From Planctomycetota bacterium (lineage in GTDB: Bacteria > Planctomycetota > JACQVV01): a DNA stretch of 34,262 nucleotides. Of this stretch, positions 26,301-33,700 are shown in pieces. The DNA lies in NCBI GenBank assembly GCA_016209595.1, contig JACQVV010000445.1, forward strand, positions 1-34,262, written 5' to 3'. The notes beneath the pieces were generated by a model, which saw only the letters and a program-made list of their open reading frames with translations, ran no database searches and was not told the origin of the DNA. Made by a program: the position numbers and the translations under genes. Numbering within the stretch: the stretch's first letter is position 1; every line of letters begins with the position of its first letter.

Positions 26301-29300
26301 AATGTCCCGCGGGGAATCCGCGACCCGCGGGTCTCGAGGTACTGGGCGAGGGCGACGATCGCGCCGGAAGTGGCCTGCTCGGAGCCCCAGACGTGTCCTT
26401 TCCTTTCCGAGAGGAGCCAGGCAACCATGCCGCGGATCCCTTCGTCCTCGGGGGCGATTGCGAGGTGCGCCTCCAGGGCCGCGGCGGTGGCGACGACGGG
26501 ATCGGTCGCGTCAACTTCCTCGCGGTCGTCGAGAAACGTGAGCCGTCCGCCGTCGCGGACCGTCCCTTCCTGAAGACGGGCGAGCATCTCGCGCGCTTCC
26601 TCTTCGCGCCCCATCCGGAAAAGCGCGATCGCGAGGCGGGCCTGTGCATAGGGTCTCCTTCCCGCCACGGCCTCCCTCACGCCGTCCGGCAGCTCGTCCC
26701 CACCGGCAAGGGCGAGGCTCTCCGCGAGGGCGCCGACGAGATCCGCCGGGGGCCCTTCCCGAGTTCCGAGCTCCTTCCATAGACTCTTGCGCAGAGTCTC
26801 CTCTGCTCGCACGAGAACCTCGTCGGGCACGTCGACTCCAGCGGAGCGGGCGTGCACGAGAGCGCGTACGGCGAGGGCAGTCGCCCATGGATCGCCCGAC
26901 TCCAGCCACCAGCTTCCCCACCCGCCATCGTCGTTCCGGCGCTTCAGGAGGAGCGAGAAATCCTCCCTGGCAAATCCCCCCGGGAGCGGGTTCGGGTCCG
27001 TCGCCACGGGGTCGAGCTTCCGCATGGCCTGGTGGAGGGCGATCGACGCGAGGAGGCGAGCCGCGATCGCCCGATCGTACCGGTAGCGATCGTCGGACAG
27101 CCGATCGAGCGCTCCGTCGAGGACGGCCGCGAGATCGCCCGAGAGGGAGATCTCCAGTTCCCCGGGCCGTTCGCAGGCCGAGAACACGGGCTCCGCGACC
27201 GGGCCCTCCTGGACCCACGCGTTTTCCTCCTCCACGTGCACCACCCAGTGCGGCCGGACCGGAAGGCGGGCCTCGATCGCGTCCCCCACCTCTCTTCCTT
27301 CCGCCCGAAATCTCAGGATCGCCTCATGAGGCGTGGAGGCCGGTTCCGAGGGGTCGGAGACCCGCACGCGCCACGAGGAGACAACGCTCCCCGCGCGGGG
27401 AACGCGCTTCCGCTTCGCCGCCGGGTCGAGGATCTCCACGCCTTCCGCTTCAAGGGAGACCTCGACCGGCGCGTCGGACCCTGTTTCGTTGATGATCCGG
27501 CAGGAGATCAGGACCTCGTCCCGGCTCCCCAGGAAGAGGGGGAGCTCGGGCTGGATCTGGAACGGTTGCCAGGTTTCGAACTCGGTCGATCCTTCGCCAG
27601 CCTGGTCGCCAGTCCCGAAGGCGTACGCGGTCGCGCGCCAGCGCGTGAGCGAATCGGGCAACGGGAAGCCGACGCTCGCTCGCCCCGCGGAGTCCGAGAG
27701 GACGCTCGCGGTCCAGTGCGCCACGCTCCGGAAGTCCCGCCGGAGCCTGGCGCGGGGAGGTGGTGGAGGAGAGCCGCCGGAGTCACTCATGGGCTCGTCC
27801 CACCCGTCTATGTAGGGATCTTCGCCCGCGTCCTCGAGACCCGCGTCGAGGAGCATCTCGCCCGCGTCCACCGAAGTGTCAATATGGGGTCGCGGCAGTG
27901 GAAACGCTTCGTACAGGCTGCTCCTTCGGTCCGCGTCCTCGCTCTCGGCGGCTTCGTCGGCGATGGCGAGGACGACCCGCGCCACGGCGGGCCGGCCGGC
28001 GTCGTCAGTCACGCGGACGCCAAGACGCGACCACTTGCCAGGTGGAGAGCGCTCGGCGTCCGGCACGAGCTCCACCCGGAGATGCCGGTGTGGGTCAACG
28101 GTGAGGTTGACGCGGTGGCCTGTCGCCCTCCCCTTGGAGACCAAGACTCCGCACAGCGCGAGCACCGGTCCGCGTCCCTCGGGAACGACAAACGACACCT
28201 CGTGAGGTCCGGCTCCAGCGTCAAGGACCCAGCGTTCCACGGTCCGATCGGCCACGAGCCGGAGGTGGATCGAACCCTCGCCGCCCAGGGCCTCGACGCG
28301 CGACTTGATGGTCTCTCCGGGAAAGGCATAGGTCCTCTCGGGAGAGATGAGGAGTTGCAGCTCCTCTACGCCCAAGTTGTCCGTTCCAGCGGCAGACCTC
28401 GTCCCGCGATCCGCGTCGGTTTCCCTCGCTGTCGCCGAGGGGTCGGGCGGGACGGGGAACTCGATCGAAGTTTCAAGGTGCGTCCCGTCCGGGTGGGTCG
28501 CCCAGGCGCCCAGACGAACCCGACAGCCTCCGGGCGAGATCACCGGGAGGAAGGAGAGGGCCGCCTCCCCTTTCTCGTCCGTGACGAACTCGCCGCCCTC
28601 GAGAGGGGAGAACCAGTTCTCGTTCCTCCACATCCATTCGTAGTCGTAGAGGAGCCAGTCCGGACGGCCCGGGGCTCGATCCGCGCGCGCTCCACCGACC
28701 TCGTAGGCCGACCAGTAGCCGCGAAGGCCCGCGACCGGAACGCCAGAGAGATCGCGGGCCCAGAGCGTCACCTGGACAGGCCCGCTCGAAGGAACAGGAC
28801 CCGCCGGTTGGGAGATCTCGATCTCGTGACCCGGGGGCTTCGCCTCGTCGACTCGGAAGCCCGCTCTCTCCGTCAAGGTGTACCCTTCCTTCTTGGGGTC
28901 GAGCAGTTCCACTTTCACGTCGAATTCGCCGGGCTCGACATCCTCCGGAAGCTGGAAGGAAGTCGCCGCGATGCCGAACGGGTCCGTTCGGAGCTCGGTG
29001 CGGAAGGCCTCTTCTCCGTTCGGATCGACGACCTCGAGTCGCAACGCGACCTCGGGAGCCGCCTCGATCGACAGCTTCGTGTAACGGCGCACGGCCACGG
29101 CGAGGCCGATCTGTTCCCCGGGGCGATAGACCGGGCTCGCGCTCGCGATGAAGAGCCGGAAGTAGCTTTCGCGTCTCCAGGGGCTGCCCTCGATGGGCAG
29201 GTACATGTCGCCGATCCAGGCCACGTGCCCCTCCCAGACGGCGAGGGCTCCGACACGGGGCCCTTCCTCGCGCTCCGCCTCTCCCGGTTCGTAGACGTAT

Positions 29301-30409
29301 CGTCCATCCGCCCCGGTCGCACCGTGGGAGAGAATCCTCAGCTCCCCGCCCGCTCGTTGCCAGACCGCGACCATGGCCCCCTCCACTGGCTCGCCGGAGC
29401 CCCGGCGAACCGCGGTGAACTCCAGATTCGGTCCGTCCTCCCAGCCGAGGAGCGCGAGGTCGGTCGCGACCCAGACGCGCTCGGCATACTCGTACGGCGT
29501 CTCCTCGCTCACGTGGTAGATGCCGGGTCCGGGAATCGGCAGGCCCTCGAGCTGCAAGGCCTCGATCCGTCCGTCTCCCGTCGATCCGACCGACGCCGGG
29601 AGATCTCCGCCTTCCAGGTCGGGGAGGACCACGCCTTCTCCGGTTCCCGGCCGAGGGGCTTCGAACCGGACCCAGCGGCATGTCGCGGTGCTGTCGACGA
29701 GCAGGATGCGCGGAAAACTCGCCTTGCCGGCCGGAAGGACCCGTTGCGGGGGGGCTGGCGGGCGAACGAGACGAGTCGCTTGCTCGATCCGAGCGTGAAG
29801 CTCCGACCAGGGCGGACCGGAATCGACAGGCCGATCGGGCATTGGTTCGCCACGAGCGGCGCGTGCGGCCGCCAGGTGAAGCGCCGCGATCCTCGCCTGC
29901 GGGGTGGCGGTGTAGTTCCTGGAGATCTCCTCGAGGAGGCGAACGCCCTCGGCGTCGATCGCGACCTCCTGCGACCCCAGGCGATAGAGAGCCAGACGGG
30001 AGGGATCGCTCTCGCGCAAAGTCCCCCCGAGGAGCGCCCGGACGAGCAGGGCCTCGGCCTTGGTCGCGTCCGATGCCGCCAGCGATTCAACTCCGGTGAG
30101 GTCCTCGAGCGCCTTCCTGCGGAGCTCTGGCTCCGGCGCTGCCAGTCGAAAGGCTAGTAGGCGGGCACGGGCGATCCGCTCGCCGGCGCCCGCGGTGGGA
30201 CCGCCCGCGGCGTCGCTCGCGCGAGTACGCTCGATCCGAGCGACCGCTTCCTCGACCGCGGCGACCGCTTCGCGCGCGCGCTCGGGGTCGTTTTCCCTGG
30301 AGAGTTCGACCGCGCGCCGAAAATCCGGATCGTCTTCCTGGGACGACACGCGCATGGCGCCGCCAGCGGCGAGCGTAGCGATGAGGAGTGCTTTCGCGAC
30401 AAACCGCAC
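23327..30409 (-). CDS. Bacterial alpha-2-macroglobulin-like protein without thioester, with C-terminal helical-repeat tail (2360 aa)
   Basis: The start is GTG at 30409, with GAGGG eight bases upstream, and a signal peptide at about 1-24. Residues 25-200 are helical. MG-type beta domains begin near 300; the MG2 hallmark SPVYRPGEQIGLAVAVRR lies near 425-442. The conserved alpha-2-macroglobulin segment is at about 900-930 (TASVLSDSAGRASVGFPLPDSLTRWRATAYAFG). The alpha/alpha-toroid follows from about 1090, but where the thioester CxEQ normally sits the sequence reads DDRYRYDRAIAARLL (1106-1120), so the covalent trap is absent. A further beta domain lies at about 1440-1530. From about 1560 to the end is a helical-repeat region of HEAT type, unusual for the family, whose members are mostly 1500-1900 residues. 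The likely role is a periplasmic or surface protease trap or defence protein. There is no pbpC next to it; the neighbour is a Ser/Thr kinase. Confidence 0.9.
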   Translation of the reverse strand: MRFVAKALLIATLAAGGAMRVSSQEDDPDFRRAVELSRENDPERAREAVAAVEEAVARIERTRASDAAGGPTAGAGERIARARLLAFRLAAPEPELRRKALEDLTGVESLAASDATKAEALLVRALLGGTLRESDPSRLALYRLGSQEVAIDAEGVRLLEEISRNYTATPQARIAALHLAAARAARGEPMPDRPVDSGPPWSELHARIEQATRLVRPPAPPQRVLPAGKASFPRILLVDSTATCRWVRFEAPRPGTGEGVVLPDLEGGDLPASVGSTGDGRIEALQLEGLPIPGPGIYHVSEETPYEYAERVWVATDLALLGWEDGPNLEFTAVRRGSGEPVEGAMVAVWQRAGGELRILSHGATGADGRYVYEPGEAEREEGPRVGALAVWEGHVAWIGDMYLPIEGSPWRRESYFRLFIASASPVYRPGEQIGLAVAVRRYTKLSIEAAPEVALRLEVVDPNGEEAFRTELRTDPFGIAATSFQLPEDVEPGEFDVKVELLDPKKEGYTLTERAGFRVDEAKPPGHEIEISQPAGPVPSSGPVQVTLWARDLSGVPVAGLRGYWSAYEVGGARADRAPGRPDWLLYDYEWMWRNENWFSPLEGGEFVTDEKGEAALSFLPVISPGGCRVRLGAWATHPDGTHLETSIEFPVPPDPSATARETDADRGTRSAAGTDNLGVEELQLLISPERTYAFPGETIKSRVEALGGEGSIHLRLVADRTVERWVLDAGAGPHEVSFVVPEGRGPVLALCGVLVSKGRATGHRVNLTVDPHRHLRVELVPDAERSPPGKWSRLGVRVTDDAGRPAVARVVLAIADEAAESEDADRRSSLYEAFPLPRPHIDTSVDAGEMLLDAGLEDAGEDPYIDGWDEPMSDSGGSPPPPPRARLRRDFRSVAHWTASVLSDSAGRASVGFPLPDSLTRWRATAYAFGTGDQAGEGSTEFETWQPFQIQPELPLFLGSRDEVLISCRIINETGSDAPVEVSLEAEGVEILDPAAKRKRVPRAGSVVSSWRVRVSDPSEPASTPHEAILRFRAEGREVGDAIEARLPVRPHWVVHVEEENAWVQEGPVAEPVFSACERPGELEISLSGDLAAVLDGALDRLSDDRYRYDRAIAARLLASIALHQAMRKLDPVATDPNPLPGGFAREDFSLLLKRRNDDGGWGSWWLESGDPWATALAVRALVHARSAGVDVPDEVLVRAEETLRKSLWKELGTREGPPADLVGALAESLALAGGDELPDGVREAVAGRRPYAQARLAIALFRMGREEEAREMLARLQEGTVRDGGRLTFLDDREEVDATDPVVATAAALEAHLAIAPEDEGIRGMVAWLLSERKGHVWGSEQATSGAIVALAQYLETRGSRIPRGTFEVEAGSEVFRGSLSEVAFEPRKILIAIPSREPMRIAVRMEGEGPLFVALCRRTFEAREDLVADSGRFTIRRSYHLLSGDSADPERRLLGPGDEIPLGSVLEASFEIEGASERSPIAVEDLLPSGCEPLSEGSWAWWEGWTSGSSRSGRLVLPAWHRCAYRLRARHPGVFHVLPAELLDLDNGKILARSAESRLTLTDSLPPVPLVRRSRGNSIAAWKEEIEKRSDARLQPGDVRTLAELGRGIAYPYLVEGLARDFPFEADEPEIAWARAACIAECTDFSNPEELRTLVAAVEGFTPDDPDSHDDRHRLKLRGDWVLLAIERLLSAEPADRMAFLRFLVRWMRPHDWSYGSDGRLLGIFDRLRGEREKALWLRLVHGAAQDTMLAGYWGDRPQERGERARSKAWVARVLEWYVASENPGIRVEILRILSSLMNGYSNGRWGRVIPIDEAEERLLSHVVEAMKMSRPGLLAGEGFKLRVEVLDKIATPSARLALHELFDAQRRETEEWVLLLRTLAPEAGTEFLLREYDPPGGEEGGWIVSLLGGRSDPAGLAFLLATLRTPPDRYRMDSQYEALLPMTDPRSTAALLQGLPEVHDEDRKRRVVEELDRRGARIPLPFLVANLCGEASPAASACVTALARQWRVERAAPVREAIEEILGKSQDSVVRWELLALRAESTEPIRASFWKEGDPEGEKFRVFCEMLELPPAGIGPLLDLYRSATADPERTAVLRLLASGRYPEADAWLREESKNREISDGLQEEMIRLLGEFGRMEALRWLQDEYGWEKAGPACEAALRIARRLDTQTLLSLESDWPRPDLDRLLASRGSASSPRFAKDFADSSDPRNRAALLELLATSGLSAEAEAFLTPESWTRGWERPGGALRVYYRAGGKMPAGLDPERELGPTMVDRLERYRSLARAGRLAEVLDACGDGREVPRAEAARCALFLEAACAGDAANPYLALEADPRVEGRIEFRWPAPPAPPEKDRTESE

Positions 30410-30454
30410 GGCTTGGCCCTCGCGCGTTGAGGACAGGTCGCCTGAATCGGCCGC

Positions 30455-30460
30455 ATTCTA
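30455..30460 (-). promoter_or_regulatory. Candidate -10 for the alpha-2-macroglobulin gene
   Basis: TAGAAT on the minus strand, about 45 bases before the GTG at 30409. No good -35 is found at 15-18 bases. Confidence 0.3.
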
Positions 30461-30505
30461 CACGGGTGCGATCCAAACGTCTGTGACAGGAGTGAGCTAC
30501 GTCCG

Positions 30506-30662
30506 GTCACTCGGACTCGGACTCGTACTCGGACTCGGTCTCGTAGTCGGTCTCGGACTCGTCCTCGTTCTCGTGATCGGAACCGGGAGCCACCTCGACC
30601 GACAACGCCAACGACTTGCGAGCACGACCACGACGACGACTACGGGTACGAGTCCGAGCAAG
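30506..30662. repeat. Degenerate hexamer repeat (ACTCGG type) with inverted arm
   Basis: 30506-30580 is built of ACTCGG, TCTCGG, ACTCGT and similar hexamers. After about 40 bases, 30620-30662 carries the complementary pattern (gagcacgaccacgacgacga and gtacgagtccgagc). It occupies the middle of the 326-base gap between the divergent alpha-2-macroglobulin and GAF/HEAT genes. The design matches the repeat at 7746-7950 but the hexamer differs. No gene is seen in this gap. Confidence 0.85.
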
Positions 30663-30699
30663 CCGACTTTGACGGGGCCGTGCCCGCCACCCGCACTCC

Positions 30700-30728
30700 T
30701 TGACACTTCCGGGGTTCCCTGCTACGTA
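30700..30728 (+). promoter_or_regulatory. Strong promoter giving a probable leaderless mRNA
   Basis: TTGACA (30700-30705), a 17-base spacer, then an extended -10 TGC-TACGTA (30720-30728). Transcription is expected seven or eight bases further on, at about 30735-30736. This coincides with the ATG at 30736, which has no ribosome-binding site. Confidence 0.6.
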
Positions 30729-30735
30729 ACCGCGG

Positions 30736-33700
30736 ATGCGCGAGACGCCTGCGGTCCCGGTGGCCCTGATCGAGCGCCTCACCACGCTCGGAAGGGCCGG
30801 CGACCTCAAGACATTCCGAGCCGAGGCCGCGGAGCTCGCCCGGGAACTCTTCGGCGCCCGCGCGGCGGCGCTCTCGCACGTCGAGACGGGGGACCGCGAG
30901 AAGCGGATCGATGCCCTCGCGGTCTCGGGGTCGGCGCCCCGGGCCGTCCGCGCCGACCGGTGGTCCGACCTCCCGGGCCGGGTCATGAAAAAGGGCGCGC
31001 CCATGGACTTCACGGCGAAGGAGATCCCGCCGAAGATCGCCGAGGAATGCCAGGGGCTCCTGGGCCGGCTCCCCCGCGCTCTGCTTGCCTGGCCGCTCGC
31101 CACCGGGCCGGAGCGCGCATGCGCGACCCCGGACGAGTGCGGCCCGGAGGGGTCGCTCGCGGTTTTCGACCCGGACCCGCGCGCCGGCGCGGCGCTCGGC
31201 GAGATCGTGGCCCCAGTCCTGGGCGCGCACCTGACCTCGATGCTCGCCCTCGATCGCTCGGCGAAGGAGAGGAAGAGGCTCGAGACCCTTCTGGGCCTCT
31301 CGCGCGTCCTCGTGGGCGGCCACCCTCGAATCGCGGAGCTCCGGGAGTGGATCGTGGAATTCCCCCGGGACCCCCGGCCGGTCCTGGTCCAGGGGGAGAG
31401 GGGGACCGGCAAGAGACACTTCGCCCGACTCCTCCACGCGCACGGACCCTACGCCTCCCGCCTCTTCATGGAGATCGACTGCTCGCGTTACCCGAAGAAG
31501 GTACTCCACGCGGGGTTCTTCGAGGACTGGTTCGGCAAGGGACCGCTCCTCGATCAAGAGGTGTTCCTGTGCGTGGGCGACGTTCTCTCCCTCGCGCTTT
31601 CCACGCAGGAGAAACTCGCTCAGGCCCTCGCGCCCGCGTTGGAAGGGGCCGGACCCGGGCGCGGCCCGACCGGGCACGGCCCGAAGGCGTTCGTCGTCCC
31701 GATCACGGCGCGCGAGATCCGGGCCGAGGCATCCGCGGGCATCGCTTCTGCGAAGCTCGCCGGCATCTTCGAGGGGCGCGTCCTCGTGGTCCCGCCGCTC
31801 CGGGACCGCCCCGACGACGTCCCCGCCCTCGCCGACCGGTTCCTTCGCGAGGCCAACCAGGCGCTGGGCCACGAGGTCCGCGGGTTCACCCACCGCGCCC
31901 TCCAGGTCCTGCGCCACGAGCCCTGGAGGGGAAACCTGGCCGAACTCGCGACGGTCGTCACCCGGGCCGCGCGGCTCGCGTCCGGCCACCAGATCGACGC
32001 CCGGGAGCTCGCCCATCTCCTTCCCCATGCGGCCGGGGAGGATCGCGCGAGGACGCGGGGGCTGGACGAGGGCGCGGTGCTCGCCCTCCTGCGGAGCCCG
32101 AGGCACCGGAACTGGAGAGACGGGCTCTATGCCCTGGAGAAGGAGTTCCTCCCCGCCAGCGTTCCGATCCTTCTGGAGAAGATGGAGTCCGAGGAGCCGG
32201 TGGTCCGGATCGAGTGCGTCCGCCTGCTCGCCCGCCACGGCGACGCCCGGACGCGAAAGAAGATCCTGGAACGTCTCTCGGGCGAAGACAACCGCGACGT
32301 GGTCTGCGAGGGCATCCGCGCTCTCGGCGAGGCCGTCTTGTCAGGGGAAGGGGGAAGTTCCCCTCCCCCTGACAACGAAACCGCGCGTGCGCTCCTTCCC
32401 TTTCTGTCCCATGAAGACCCGGGCATCCGGGCCACCGCGATTCGGGCCGTCGCCTGCCGGGCGACGGGCGACGGGCGACGGGGAACGGAACCCCCGAACC
32501 CCGAACCCCGACCCCCGTCGCCCGGGTACGCCGTCCGGGGGATCCGGGAACGATCGAGCGACCCGCACCCCCGCGTCCGCGCCCAGGCGCTCGCGGCGCT
32601 CTACCGCCTCGGCGAGTACGACGCGTACCGGGATCTCGCCGCGATGCTCGGTGACGAGGACGACGACGTGCGCCTGGAGGCCGTTCGCGCGCTGGGCGAG
32701 GTCCCCGAGGCGGTCGGCGAGCTCCTGCGCGCCCTGGAGGACGATCCCTCGATCGACGTGCGGATCGCGGCGGCCTCCGCGCTCGGCGACCTCCGCGACC
32801 CCCAGGCAGTTCGCCCGCTGATCGGGAGGCTCTCCGACCCGTTGCTCCGGCTCTCCTGCGTCGAGGCCCTCGCCCGGATCCGGACGTCCGACGCGACCGG
32901 TCCGTTCCTCGCGCTCGTGGCCGAGGAGGGGAGCTCCCTCGTGCGCAGGGCCGCCGTCTCCGCCCTTGGAGAGATGGGCGAGAGTTCCGTGGCCGAGCCG
33001 CTCCGCGAGTACATCGCGGTCCCGACGCTCGCCCCGACGGTGCTCGAGGCGCTCTGCAAGCTCGGGGGGCCGGCCGCGGAGGAAACTCTCCTCTCGCTCG
33101 CCCGCCCCGACCACCCCCTGTGCCTCCCGGCCCTGAAGGGGCTCTCGAAGGTCGGCACCGAGACGTCGGTGGAGCCGCTGGTCGAACTCCTGGGCACGAT
33201 CCCCGACTTCCTCGGCCTTCCCGTTGTCGAGGCGCTGGCCGGGATCGGAGAGCCGGCGGTCCTACCGCTCATCGAGGCGCTGGAAGACGGGGCGAAGCGC
33301 CCGTGGGCCGTCGCCGCGCTGGGCGAGATCGGGGATCCACGCGCCGCCCAACCCCTCATGCGCCACTACGACGACTCCGGTCGGGTCGCGGCCGCGATCG
33401 CGCGAATCGGCCCGCAGGCGATCGAACCGCTCCTCGCGGTGCTGCCCGACCGCGCGACCGAGATCATGGACCTCCTGATCCAGTTCGGCGAGGCATCGAT
33501 CGATCCAGCGGTGGAACTCCTCACGCGGCCCGACTCCGCGGGCTTCGCCGAGGAGATCCTTCTCTACTTCCGCGAGGCCGCGGCCCAGCCGCTGCTCACC
33601 TTCGCCGAGCGTGCCGAGGACGAGGACGTCCTCGCGCGGATCCTTCGCATCCTCGGCCGGATCGGATCCCGCGAGGCATTTCCGCTGCTCCTCAAGCACT

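Noticed and set aside
24518..30157. Long forward frames opposite the alpha-2-macroglobulin gene
   Set aside because: Shadows of a protein with clear signal peptide and MG2/A2M motifs.
30736..32040. Sigma54-dependent transcription activator
   Set aside because: No GAFTGA loop, no acidic Walker B, no helix-turn-helix; only the fold resemblance remains.
30060..32372. 770-codon forward frame starting inside the alpha-2-macroglobulin gene
   Set aside because: It crosses the repeat and then runs out of frame over the GAF/AAA gene. The frame beginning at 30736 gives Walker A, AAA and HEAT motifs, whereas this one gives Arg/Pro/Gly runs.
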